Source: Streptococcus sp. oral taxon 431 (GTDB lineage Bacteria; Bacillota; Bacilli; Lactobacillales; Streptococcaceae). From it: a DNA stretch of 64,000 nt. The notes below the pieces were generated by a model, which worked only from the letters and a program-made list of their open reading frames with translations, was not told where the DNA came from and did no database searches. Both the position numbers and the translations under genes were made by a program. Of this stretch, positions 25,280 through 33,078 are shown piece by piece; position 1 is the first letter of the stretch, and the number at the start of each line of letters is the position of its first letter. Location of the stretch: assembly GCF_001553685.1 (NCBI RefSeq), contig NZ_CP014264.1, forward strand, positions 70,001-134,000. Reading direction: 5' to 3'.

Positions 25280-26948
25280 TCTCATCTATGAACAGATGGA
25301 CAAGGCTGAAAAGCAAGCAGACAAGTTTGACGAGATTTACAAGCAATCTAAAGCCTATTTAGACAAGCAAATCAACAAGGTCTTTGACAAATTCCAACGT
25401 GATTATGGTTTGAGTGAGCGTGATGCTCGTCATGTCTTGAAGAACATGAAGGACCAGAAAGACCTAAACGAACTTCGTAAGGTTCTTGAAGCAAGGCCAG
25501 ACGACCCGAATATTCAACGATTACTTGCTGATTTGGACAGTCCAGCTTATGCTTATCGCATGAAGCGACTTGAACGGTTAAGCGCTGACTTGGATTCGAT
25601 GCGTGAGTCTATCTATCATTCTGAGAAATCAAGCTCAGATGTCTTTTACAACGACTTGATGAAGGATAGCTACTACAAGGCTACTTTTGACTTGCAACAG
25701 CAAACAGGACTTGCTTATAGCTTCTCTAACTTACCTGAAACAGAAATCAAACGTCTACAAGGTCTAAAATGGACAGGAGAGGCCTATTCAGATAGGATAT
25801 GGGAAAATACAGGGGCGCTCGCTTCAAGCGTGAAAGACGAGCTTTTGGTAAGTCTTATGACTGGCCGAAGTGTTAAAAATACATCTCAAGCAATCGCAGA
25901 ACGGTTCGAAGTAGGTCAAAATAATGCAAGGCGCTTGGTACGGACAGAATCAGCGTTCTTTCATAACCAGATGGAACTGCTCAGCTACGAAGATGCTGAG
26001 ATTACAAAGTATCGCTTCATAGCGGTCTTAGACAAGCGCACGTCTCACATTTGCCAGGAGCACGACAACAAGGTCTACGATACGGACAAGGCTGTTCCTG
26101 GTGTGAACTATCCACCTTTACATCCATGGTGCAGGTCTACGACTATCGCCCATGATGACGATATCGATTACAGTAAACTAGAGCGTAGGGCTAGAAATCC
26201 AGAAACAGGCAAAGTTGAGTACGTATCTGCTGATATGAGTTATAAAGACTGGTATTCTAGGTACGTTGCTAAAGACGGGGAAAAGGTGTATAATCAGGAT
26301 ATGAGTTCAATTGATTTAATGGCAAAACAGCGTTCTTTCGTTGTCGGGGACGATATTCGAGTGAATGCAAAGGAATTTATCGGAACAGAGTTTGATTTTT
26401 GGACTCAGGATCGTACTAAGAAAATTAGAGATGCTGTAGCAAATGTCCAAGGAGTTTTCCGCCAATTGCCTGATTATTCAAAACCAACTGTTGTGTTTTT
26501 AAAAAAATCAAAGCTGCCTGGTCTAGCTGGATATGACTATAAGCAGGATATTTTGTTTATAAGTGATGCTCTTAGTTCAGAAAAAGAATTCAAAGATATT
26601 TTATCAGACGGATTCTTTGCTGCAAAAGACATTAAAGATGCAATAGTTCATGAGTTGACGCATAAACAACACTGGGTTTCTGCAAAAGCGTTTTACAAAG
26701 CAAATAAAAAGCGCTATAATAGTATTGAACAAGCAATGATGGAATTAAATTCAGGTCTAATTGCATATGTCAAACAACAGCAATCTCTTGACCGAAGCTA
26801 TTTGAAAGATATTAGTTTGAATGCTTATAATGCGTTTTTGTATCATAATAATATCAATGAACTAGTAGCAGAAATCGGGGTAATAGGTGACAACGTAACT
26901 GATAAAGTGTTGTTGAAAAAAGTGAAGGAGGTATTGAAATGGAAGTAA
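25242..26948 (+). CDS. MuF head protein with C-terminal metallopeptidase-like domain
   Basis: A 568-residue protein. Residues 1-305 are an SPP1 gp7/MuF head-morphogenesis protein, with RRLVRTESAFFHNQMELLSY and the Cys/His pattern DKRTSHICQEHDNKVYDTDK then YPPLHPWCRSTT. Residues ~355-568 are an extra domain: a beta-rich part (PTVVFLKKSKLPGLAGYDYK, DILFISDALSS) and a zincin-type HELTH motif at residues 470-474, with E540 or E544 (NINELVAEIG) as possible third zinc ligand. Fusions of this kind are known as MuF polymorphic toxins, injected with phage DNA. A 61-residue gene follows with overlap, the usual immunity position. The protease activity is inferred. Confidence 0.85.
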   Translation: MKNKDYWTKRKANLIYEQMDKAEKQADKFDEIYKQSKAYLDKQINKVFDKFQRDYGLSERDARHVLKNMKDQKDLNELRKVLEARPDDPNIQRLLADLDSPAYAYRMKRLERLSADLDSMRESIYHSEKSSSDVFYNDLMKDSYYKATFDLQQQTGLAYSFSNLPETEIKRLQGLKWTGEAYSDRIWENTGALASSVKDELLVSLMTGRSVKNTSQAIAERFEVGQNNARRLVRTESAFFHNQMELLSYEDAEITKYRFIAVLDKRTSHICQEHDNKVYDTDKAVPGVNYPPLHPWCRSTTIAHDDDIDYSKLERRARNPETGKVEYVSADMSYKDWYSRYVAKDGEKVYNQDMSSIDLMAKQRSFVVGDDIRVNAKEFIGTEFDFWTQDRTKKIRDAVANVQGVFRQLPDYSKPTVVFLKKSKLPGLAGYDYKQDILFISDALSSEKEFKDILSDGFFAAKDIKDAIVHELTHKQHWVSAKAFYKANKKRYNSIEQAMMELNSGLIAYVKQQQSLDRSYLKDISLNAYNAFLYHNNINELVAEIGVIGDNVTDKVLLKKVKEVLKWK

Positions 26949-27124
26949 TGGCTGTACCAAGTAAAGAGTTGTTAATTTTTTATAATCAAATCGATGAATG
27001 GGTTGACCAAGTTTATCCAGACAAAGATATGCCTCGTGTATCTTTTAAGAAGAACACTCCTAAGTCTGTTTTAGATTTATTTGATGCTATTAAATTAAAA
27101 ATCGGTTTTGATTATGCAGTATAA
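26939..27124 (+). CDS. Small protein after MuF, candidate immunity protein
   Basis: 61 residues (MEVMAVPSKELLIFYNQIDE ... DLFDAIKLKIGFDYAV), acidic, with site AAGGAGGTATTGAA; its first codons overlap the MuF stop. No family recognised. Coupling to a gene with a toxin-like extension suggests that it neutralises that domain, but position is the only evidence. Confidence 0.6.
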   Translation: MEVMAVPSKELLIFYNQIDEWVDQVYPDKDMPRVSFKKNTPKSVLDLFDAIKLKIGFDYAV

Positions 27125-27188
27125 CGTACCAAAGCACCTAGAGAAATCTAAGTGCTTTTCTTATTTTTAATTTTTTTCAAAAAACCTC

Positions 27189-27231
27189 TTGACTTTTTGT
27201 GGCACAAGTTGTAATATATTGTTGTGGCACA
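27189..27231 (+). promoter_or_regulatory. Promoter and direct-repeat operator of the antirepressor island
   Basis: TTGACT (27189-27194), 17 bp, TAATAT (27212-27217) is a good sigma-A promoter in the middle of the late head genes. TTGTGGCACA occurs twice (27197-27206 in the spacer and 27222-27231 near the start point), 25 bp apart, and is the likely operator of the ribbon-helix-helix protein that follows. Confidence 0.75.
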
Positions 27232-27247
27232 GAAAGTAGGTGATGAA

Positions 27248-27427
27248 ATGAGTCCACGAACCGGAAGACCAAAAAGCGAAAAACCGTTGAATGTCGAAGT
27301 TAAAGCAAGAATCGACTCAGAGTTGAATAAACATTTGGAAGATTATTGCTTACAAAAAAAGACCACTCGTACAGAAGTGGTTAGAAAAGGCATAAAATTA
27401 GTTTTAGGTCTTGAAAAAAATAAATAA
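27248..27427 (+). CDS. Ribbon-helix-helix regulator (Arc/Mnt-like role)
   Basis: 59 residues: PLNVEVKARIDSELNKHLED, then KKTTRTEVVRKGIKLVL, a CopG/Arc-type beta-strand plus two helices. ATG at 27248 after GTAGGTGATGAA. Two direct repeats straddle its promoter, so autoregulation is likely. It precedes an antirepressor gene, as Arc/Mnt accompany ant in phage P22 immI. Confidence 0.8.
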   Translation: MSPRTGRPKSEKPLNVEVKARIDSELNKHLEDYCLQKKTTRTEVVRKGIKLVLGLEKNK

Positions 27428-27522
27428 CGCATAATCCTCCTCGCCAAAGTTGTGATTATACGTTATCGCACGAAAGAAACTCTTTCTGAAATCATTATAT
27501 CAGAAAAGAGCTTCTTTGTCAT
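27413..27522 (-). ncRNA. Putative antisense RNA in the antirepressor leader
   Basis: Leftward promoter: ATGACA (complement of 27517-27522), 17 bp, TATAAT (complement of 27494-27499), start near 27487. The ~75-nt transcript contains a hairpin (27425-27436 with 27454-27465, one mismatch) whose loop holds AACTTTGGCGAG. It ends in TTTATTTTTTT (complement of 27414-27424), an intrinsic terminator. It is antisense to the leader of the 27543/antirepressor transcript, the place of sar RNA in P22. Confidence 0.6.
27475..27516 (+). promoter_or_regulatory. Long hairpin in the antirepressor mRNA leader
   Basis: AAAGAA-A-CTCTTTCTGA pairs with TCAGAAAAGAG-C-TTCTTT (one mismatch, one bulge) around a loop of about 9 nt. 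It contains the leftward TATAAT on its other strand and lies just upstream of the ribosome binding site at 27530-27534. Confidence 0.55.
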
Positions 27523-27542
27523 ACCGCAAAGGAGTTTTTATA

Positions 27543-27818
27543 ATGGCAAAAATTGAATTAACAGAAGAACAATTGACTCATCTAGGCTACGAGCTTGCAG
27601 ATATTCGAAGAACGGTTGAAATGGCAACAAATATGACAGAAACCTTGGCTTGGGTTCAACTTAAGGATGAGACAGCTTTTAAAGAGATGTCTAAAAAGTT
27701 TTTTGATACTTTTAATGAACAATTCGGTTTGCTTCATTCAACACTAGATGAAATTGCTTTTATTTTGATGAACTCAACAGATAAAGCAGAAATCTTAGGA
27801 AGTAAAATTTTTAACTAG
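27543..27818 (+). CDS. Small protein upstream of the antirepressor
   Basis: 91 residues (MAKIELTEEQLTHLGYELAD), helical, after GCAAAGGAGTTTTTA. It shares a transcript with the antirepressor 10 bases downstream. No family recognised. Confidence 0.6.
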   Translation: MAKIELTEEQLTHLGYELADIRRTVEMATNMTETLAWVQLKDETAFKEMSKKFFDTFNEQFGLLHSTLDEIAFILMNSTDKAEILGSKIFN

Positions 27819-27828
27819 GAGCATAAAA

Positions 27829-28584
27829 ATGGAACTACAAATTTTTAAAAATGAACAATTCGGAGAAGTAAGAACAGTAGAAATTAAAGGCGAGCCATTC
27901 TTTAATTTGAATGATTGTTGTCAAATTCTGGATTTAAGCAATCCACGAAAAACACTAGAAAGACTCAATCCAAAGGGTGTAACTAGTAGTGACATCCTTA
28001 CAAACGGAGGAGTCCAACAAGCCAACTTCATCAACGAAGCGAATTTCTATAAACTTGTTTTTCAATCTCGCAAACCAGAAGCAGAGAAATTTGCTGATTG
28101 GGTCACTAGCGAGGTTCTGCCCTCTATTCGTAAGCATGGCGCTTATATGACCGACCAAGTGGCCTATAATATCACGCACAACAAACAAGCCTTAGCAGAC
28201 TTGCTCCTTATGGCTGGTAATCAACTAAAAGAAAAAGAAGCAGTTATTAAAAACTTGGAAGCTGAAAAAGCTGTACTTTCCGTTGAAAATACCATAATGA
28301 AGCCGAAAGCAGACTATTTCGATGAACTAGTAGATAGAAACTTACTGACCAGCTTCAGAGAAACAGCCAAACAATTAAAAATCAAAGAACGCAAGTTTAT
28401 TGACTTCTTGATGGAGAAAAAATACATCTACCGAGATAAGAAAGGTAAGCTCCAACCAACAGCCAATAAAAATGATGGTTTATTTGAGGTCAAGGAAACA
28501 ATCAACGAAAAAACACAATGGTCTGGAACACAGACACTCATTACACCTAAAGGCCGTGAAACCTTTAGACTACTATTTATTTAA
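27829..28584 (+). CDS. Phage antirepressor (BRO-N + KilA-C)
   Basis: A 251-residue antirepressor. The N-terminal BRO domain has PFFNLNDCCQILDLSNPRKT and FADWVTSEVLPSIRKHGAYM; a coiled coil links to a C-terminal KilA-C/ANT domain (FRETAKQLKIKERKFIDFLM, then KYIYRDKKGKLQP). Such proteins inactivate prophage repressors and favour lytic growth. Unusually it lies among the head genes, not beside the repressor, with its own promoter and terminator. Confidence 0.9.
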   Translation: MELQIFKNEQFGEVRTVEIKGEPFFNLNDCCQILDLSNPRKTLERLNPKGVTSSDILTNGGVQQANFINEANFYKLVFQSRKPEAEKFADWVTSEVLPSIRKHGAYMTDQVAYNITHNKQALADLLLMAGNQLKEKEAVIKNLEAEKAVLSVENTIMKPKADYFDELVDRNLLTSFRETAKQLKIKERKFIDFLMEKKYIYRDKKGKLQPTANKNDGLFEVKETINEKTQWSGTQTLITPKGRETFRLLFI

Positions 28585-28593
28585 TTAAGCCCT

Positions 28594-28621
28594 AACCGCA
28601 TCGAAATCGAGGCGGTTTTTA
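28594..28621 (+). terminator. Terminator of the antirepressor island
   Basis: AACCGC pairs with GCGGTT, extended internally by TCGA/TCGA, followed by five T residues. It closes the island before the scaffold gene; late readthrough must pass it. Confidence 0.8.
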
Positions 28622-28664
28622 TATTGTCCAAACTGTACCGATGACATTAAAAGCTGTACTGTTC

Positions 28665-28711
28665 CGTCGCCGGACGTAAAGCGAGATTATCGAGTGGCGA
28701 CGTAATCGCTG
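28665..28711 (+). promoter_or_regulatory. Structured leader of the scaffold gene
   Basis: CGTCGCC (28665-28671) pairs with GGCGACG (28695-28701); alternatively AGCGA (28680-28684) pairs with TCGCT (28706-28710). The alternative hairpins end just before GGAGGACAATT, the scaffold ribosome binding site, so translation could be controlled. No function known. Confidence 0.35.
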
Positions 28712-28721
28712 GAGGACAATT

Positions 28722-29306
28722 ATGTCAGAAGAAATCAATGCAACTGTATCTACTGAATCAACTGAGACTGTCGACACTCAAGGAAATGTTGATACAGTGC
28801 AGGAAGAAAAGCACGAACGAACTTTCACTCGTGCTGAAATCGGTAAGATGCTATCTGCCGAACGCTCTAAATGGGAAGCTGAGCAAGAAGCCAAGGAAAA
28901 CGAAGCTAAGAAACTCGCCAAGATGAACGCTGATGAGAAACAGAAATATCAGTTGGATCAGCGTGAGCAAGAACTGGCTGACCGTGAAAAGGCTATTGCT
29001 CGCAAGGAATTGACCGCAGAAGCTAAAACAATGTTAAGCGAACGTGGCTTACCAGTTGAATTAGTATCCGTGGTTGATTTGTCAAACGCTGAAGCCGTGG
29101 CTGAATCAGTCGGAAGCATTCAGAAAACGTGGGAGGATGCAGTTCAAAAAGGTGTATCCGAACGCATGAAGGGTAGCGCACCTATTAAGACTGCGCCACA
29201 ACAATCAACAGGGCTTTCAAAAGCTCAATTTTTCCAAATGAGTCATTCAGAGAAGGCTGCATTGAAGCAGTCAAACCCTGAATTGTATAACTCGTTTTTG
29301 AATTAA
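28722..29306 (+). CDS. Capsid scaffolding protein
   Basis: A 194-residue acidic, coiled-coil protein: ERTFTRAEIGKMLSAERSKW, then long Glu/Lys-rich helices and a basic C-terminus, the DUF4355-type scaffold directly upstream of the major capsid gene. It should guide procapsid assembly and then leave. Confidence 0.85.
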   Translation: MSEEINATVSTESTETVDTQGNVDTVQEEKHERTFTRAEIGKMLSAERSKWEAEQEAKENEAKKLAKMNADEKQKYQLDQREQELADREKAIARKELTAEAKTMLSERGLPVELVSVVDLSNAEAVAESVGSIQKTWEDAVQKGVSERMKGSAPIKTAPQQSTGLSKAQFFQMSHSEKAALKQSNPELYNSFLN

Positions 29307-29328
29307 TTAAAAAAGGGGAATTTAAAAC

Positions 29329-30183
29329 ATGACACAAACTAAAATTGCAAATCTCGTAAACCCTGAGGTAATGGGAGATATGATTGCAGCTAAACTACCA
29401 AAGAAATTGCAAGTAATTCCATTTGCAGCAATCGACCGTACGCTTGAAGGCGTGCCAGGAAACACAATCACAGTCCCATCTTACACATATATCGGTGATG
29501 CTGAAGATGTAAACGAAGGCGTTGAAGCTGGCGTTGTTGTTCTCGGGACATCTACTAAGACTGCTACAATTAAGAAGGCTATGAAAGCTGTTGAATTGAC
29601 AGATGAAGCTGTTCTTTCTGGTTATGGTGATCCAGTTGGTAATGCTGAGAACCAGCTTGCACTTGCAGTTGCTTCTAAAATCGACAATGATGCCTTAGAT
29701 GCTCTTTTGGGAACAAACACACGCAAACACGACTCTAAAACTAAAGCAATCAGCTATGATGTAATCGTTGACGCTATTGATTTGTTTGAAGAAGAAATCA
29801 ACACAGAAAAAGTTATGTTTGTTAATCCTAAACAAGTAACTACTTTGCGCAAGGATCCTAACTTTATCTCAGCTGATAGATATCCAAACCAAGTCGTCAT
29901 GACTGGTGAGATTGGTACAATCGCTAACACTCGCATCGTTCCAACTAAGAAAGTTAAACTTGATACAACTAGCGCATTTTACACTTGCCCTATCATCAAA
30001 CTTACTCATGATGATGAAACTGAACAAGACACTGCAGCATTGACAGTCTATCTCAAACGCGATCCAAACGTTGAAGTAGACCGTAAGTCTTTGAAACGTA
30101 CTACTGAAATCTCAATCGACGAATTCTACACAGTGGCCGTTTCAGACGATTCTAAGGTCGTACTTGCTGAAATCAAGAAATAA
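29329..30183 (+). CDS. Major capsid protein
   Basis: A 284-residue HK97-fold capsid subunit of the N4-gp56/P22 coat-like type in Gram-positive siphophages: TKIANLVNPEVMGDMIAAKL, ITVPSYTYIGDAEDVNEGVE, then KIDNDALDALL and LTVYLKRDPNVEVDRKSLKR. Strong site AAAAAGGGGAATTTAAA, as expected for a highly made protein. Confidence 0.9.
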   Translation: MTQTKIANLVNPEVMGDMIAAKLPKKLQVIPFAAIDRTLEGVPGNTITVPSYTYIGDAEDVNEGVEAGVVVLGTSTKTATIKKAMKAVELTDEAVLSGYGDPVGNAENQLALAVASKIDNDALDALLGTNTRKHDSKTKAISYDVIVDAIDLFEEEINTEKVMFVNPKQVTTLRKDPNFISADRYPNQVVMTGEIGTIANTRIVPTKKVKLDTTSAFYTCPIIKLTHDDETEQDTAALTVYLKRDPNVEVDRKSLKRTTEISIDEFYTVAVSDDSKVVLAEIKK

Positions 30184-30193
30184 GGTCTGACCT

Positions 30194-30397
30194 ATGAAAG
30201 TCAGAGTTAAACAAGCTTTTAATGATTGGCAGGAAAATGTGGTTCGACAAGAGAACGAAGTCTTTGAGATGACAGAAGAACGTTTTGACGAACTGTCGCA
30301 TAATCTTGAGGAAGGGTTCTCGGTTGATATCGCAGATGTAGTTGAAATCATTGACGAAACCAAAATACAAGGAGACGAGACGACTCCTTATGATTAG
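30194..30397 (+). CDS. Small capsid-adjacent protein
   Basis: 67 acidic residues (MKVRVKQAFNDWQENVVRQE), following the capsid gene. The middle resembles proteins that precede head-tail connectors; role unknown (head decoration or linker). Confidence 0.6.
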   Translation: MKVRVKQAFNDWQENVVRQENEVFEMTEERFDELSHNLEEGFSVDIADVVEIIDETKIQGDETTPYD

Positions 30398-30405
30398 GAG
30401 GTCTT

Positions 30406-30717
30406 ATGGGACTTGAGAAATTAAAACAATTAACGGGTGAGAATGATAGCGCAGTCCTATTACCTCTACTTTTAAGAGCTGAAAATATCATTTTATCTGA
30501 GACGAATCGAGACAAGCTAACGCCGGCGCTTGATAGGTTACTACCTGAACTCGTAATCGAGCTCTACAATCGCTCAGGAAGTGAAGGAGAGCAATCTAGA
30601 AGCGAAGGTGGTATATCTGTTACCTACGGAGAAAACGGCCTGTCTATGGGCCTTTTACAGCGTATTCGGATGCATCGGTTAGCGAGGGTGGCAGGTCATG
30701 TTTTTGAAAAAGAGTAG
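30406..30717 (+). CDS. Head-tail connector (Gp6/DNA-packaging adaptor type)
   Basis: 103 residues (LEKLKQLTGENDSAVLLPLL, then LLPELVIELYNRSGSEGEQS), the helical connector that binds the portal. Overlaps the next gene by 20 bases. Confidence 0.8.
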   Translation: MGLEKLKQLTGENDSAVLLPLLLRAENIILSETNRDKLTPALDRLLPELVIELYNRSGSEGEQSRSEGGISVTYGENGLSMGLLQRIRMHRLARVAGHVFEKE

Positions 30718-31036
30718 ACTGAAGCCTTATTCTCTGAAACGATTCAAGAAGACCGTGACAGATGAGGGAGTCACTAAGGAAGGATATTCAGATAAGCTTG
30801 AAGAAGTGCGACTTGAATTGTGGCCAGCGACAAGTAAGCTACAATCTGAGATTTACGGCGAGCGCTTGAATGATATCCTAAATGCGAATGCGAGTAAGGA
30901 TGCAGATATCAACGTGAAAGACGGTGTCTGTATTGATATCAAGACGGAGGTCACACATCGGGTTATCTCAAAGAAGGTATATAGTCAGCATCAAGTATTG
31001 GAGTTAGAACGTGTCAGAGCTACTAGGGGCAGATAG
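30698..31036 (+). CDS. Head-tail stopper / minor capsid protein
   Basis: 112 residues with a beta-rich fold (VRLELWPATSKLQSEIYGER, DGVCIDIKTEVTHRVISKKV). By order it is the stopper closing the connector. Confidence 0.75.
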   Translation: MFLKKSRLKPYSLKRFKKTVTDEGVTKEGYSDKLEEVRLELWPATSKLQSEIYGERLNDILNANASKDADINVKDGVCIDIKTEVTHRVISKKVYSQHQVLELERVRATRGR

Positions 31037-31523
31037 GTTAATAGCTAAGTTCAGGAAGTTGTCAGATGTTTCACAACGAGATATTGTTTCGAAAGCTGTT
31101 CATCATGCAGCTAAAACCATTGTTCAAGCTGATGCGAAGAGACTAGCACCAGGCAACAATGGAGAACTTAGAAATAGCATCAAAACCAGAGTTAAAATGG
31201 ACGGAGATAAGGTCATAGGAGAGGTTTACACAAATCTACACTATGCTCCTTATGTTGAGTTTGGAACAGGACCCAAAGGACAAGCAAGCCATTCTGGTAT
31301 CTCTCCAGAAGTTAGTGTGTCTTATCGGTCTAGTCCTTGGTACGTGCATGAAGATCAAATTGACATAGGTCCTTACCACTTTCAAAAGATTGGGGAGTTC
31401 TACAAGATGTATGGTCAACCTGCCCAGCCTTATCTCTATCCAGCTTTGAGAGATAATCAGGAACGTGTGTCTAAGAGTATTTCGAATTATGTCCGTAGAA
31501 AGATAAGAGAACAAATAAAATGA
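31011..31523 (+). CDS. HK97 gp10-like neck/tail component
   Basis: 170 residues: LIAKFRKLSDVSQRDIVSKA, RLAPGNNGELRNSIKTRVK, YAPYVEFGTGP and QPYLYPALRDNQERV, the classic gp10-like pattern. It probably joins neck and tail. Confidence 0.85.
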   Translation: MSELLGADRLIAKFRKLSDVSQRDIVSKAVHHAAKTIVQADAKRLAPGNNGELRNSIKTRVKMDGDKVIGEVYTNLHYAPYVEFGTGPKGQASHSGISPEVSVSYRSSPWYVHEDQIDIGPYHFQKIGEFYKMYGQPAQPYLYPALRDNQERVSKSISNYVRRKIREQIK

Positions 31524-31888
31524 TTAATATCAAGCCTGTTATTTATAAAGAATTGCAAAAGGTCGCAGATAATGTGACTGATACTTACCCTAGCGATTGG
31601 GAGAACTTCCCAGTCGTTATTTTTTTGGAAGAACAGAACAAGCCGGGAGATTGGTTTGACGACAAGGAACAAAAATCCTCTATCCGCTACAAGGTGGATA
31701 TCTTTGATGATGCCAGCACTAGTGAGTTAGCTGTTAAAATCAATCAGATTTTTGAATCTTTAGGTTTACGAAGAACCGACTGTCAAGACGTACCGGACCC
31801 GTCTCATTTGAGGCACAAGGTCATGCGTTTTGAAGGTGTCGTTGACTTAAATTCAGAGCTTGTTTTTCAATTTAGAATGGAGAATTAA
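31520..31888 (+). CDS. Tail terminator/tail completion protein
   Basis: 122 residues (INIKPVIYKELQKVADNVTD, FPVVIFLEEQNKPGDWFDDK), of the gpU-like length and position directly before the major tail protein. Start overlaps the previous stop (ATGA). Confidence 0.75.
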   Translation: MINIKPVIYKELQKVADNVTDTYPSDWENFPVVIFLEEQNKPGDWFDDKEQKSSIRYKVDIFDDASTSELAVKINQIFESLGLRRTDCQDVPDPSHLRHKVMRFEGVVDLNSELVFQFRMEN

Positions 31889-31890
31889 AC

Positions 31891-32304
31891 ATGTTAGCAA
31901 ACGGAATTACGCTTTCTTATGGCGAATCAAAAGGAACTTATACCAAACTTGCGGGATTGAAAGAAGTCCCTGAATTCGGTATTGAGCCTGAAAAAGTAGA
32001 GAATACTACCCTGGAAGATACGGTGAAGAAGTATGAATTTGGTATTGGTGATGCAGGGGAATTAGAATACAAATTTTCTTACAAAAATGATAGTGAGAAT
32101 GCTCCTTATCGTGTTTTGCGTAAAGCAGCAGATAGCAAGAAGAAATTATATTTTGAACAAGCTTATCCAGACGGTACTAAGGTCGATTTTGAAGGTCAAG
32201 TATCTGTTAAGCTTGGAGGCGGCGGTGTCAATGCCGTTATCGAATTCACTTTGAAGATTGCTTTGCAGTCTGATCTTACATTCATTGATGGTATTGGAGG
32301 TTAA
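31891..32304 (+). CDS. Major tail (tube) protein
   Basis: 137 residues, beta-rich (NGITLSYGESKGTYTKLAGL, KLYFEQAYPDGTKVDFEGQV). Order and size mark it as the tail tube subunit of a long non-contractile tail. Confidence 0.8.
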   Translation: MLANGITLSYGESKGTYTKLAGLKEVPEFGIEPEKVENTTLEDTVKKYEFGIGDAGELEYKFSYKNDSENAPYRVLRKAADSKKKLYFEQAYPDGTKVDFEGQVSVKLGGGGVNAVIEFTLKIALQSDLTFIDGIGG

Positions 32305-32308
32305 TTAA

Positions 32309-32689
32309 ATGGCGTTACCTTACTCAATTTGGAAGATTAACGATGAGAAAGAGTTGAAACTACGACTTTCATCTCATCAAGCGACAAAAGTTGAAGAAAA
32401 AATCGGTATGAACCTATTGAAAATCTTCATGCCTGAATCTGGTGAGGAATTTACTTTACCACCTTTAAAAGTTATGTTGTTACTAGTTCACGGAGCATTG
32501 CAAAAGTATGAGAATGGGTATTCTCTTGAGGATGTCTATGATCTATACGATGAATACGTGGACAACTGTGGAGACCAAACGACCTTCATGACAGAGGTTT
32601 TAATGCCACTTTTTGAAGTATCGGGTTTTACTCCACGAGGAAGCAAGGGCAAGAAAACTTCCAAGAAGAAAATGACAGTAGTCGAGTAA
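32309..32689 (+). CDS. Tail assembly chaperone (gpG-like)
   Basis: 126 residues (LPYSIWKINDEKELKLRLSS, DLYDEYVDNCGDQTTFMTEV). In siphophages this gene and the next usually make a G and a GT fusion by frameshift; the frame of the next gene is open back through this gene's last codons. Confidence 0.75.
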   Translation: MALPYSIWKINDEKELKLRLSSHQATKVEEKIGMNLLKIFMPESGEEFTLPPLKVMLLLVHGALQKYENGYSLEDVYDLYDEYVDNCGDQTTFMTEVLMPLFEVSGFTPRGSKGKKTSKKKMTVVE

Positions 32690-32727
32690 TTTTAACGGTA
32701 ACGCAGCTTGTTGAGAGGCTTTACCCG

Positions 32728-33078
32728 ATGTTTTTGGACATCGGAGGTAAACCTCTCGATTTTTGGGATTTGACGGTGCTTGAAATCAGGGAAATGATTG
32801 AAAGTTACAACCGTGTCAAAATCCAAGAGCGTAAAGAGAAGATTATTGACTCATATAGACTTTCGCAAATGATATCCAATCACGTTTCCTTATTGTTATC
32901 CAAGGATGCTAAGGTTTTAGAGTTCTGGGAGTATGCGCCTGATTTGTTTGTAGAAGAGAAACAAGCGGTAGAACAGGAACAACAAAGACAAGCGCTTTTG
33001 TTACATAAGGAACGGATGCGTGAATTTGCAGAAAGACACAATCAAAAAAGAAAGGAGGAAGTAAATGGCGACTCTTGA
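32728..33078 (+). CDS. Second tail assembly chaperone (gpT-like)
   Basis: 116 residues from ATG 32728 (MFLDIGGKPLDFWDLTVLEI), charged C-terminus. The -1 frame stays open upstream to at least 32662, overlapping the end of the first chaperone, so a G-T fusion is possible. GAGAGG lies about 9 bases before the ATG, so independent initiation is also possible. Confidence 0.65.
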   Translation: MFLDIGGKPLDFWDLTVLEIREMIESYNRVKIQERKEKIIDSYRLSQMISNHVSLLLSKDAKVLEFWEYAPDLFVEEKQAVEQEQQRQALLLHKERMREFAERHNQKRKEEVNGDS

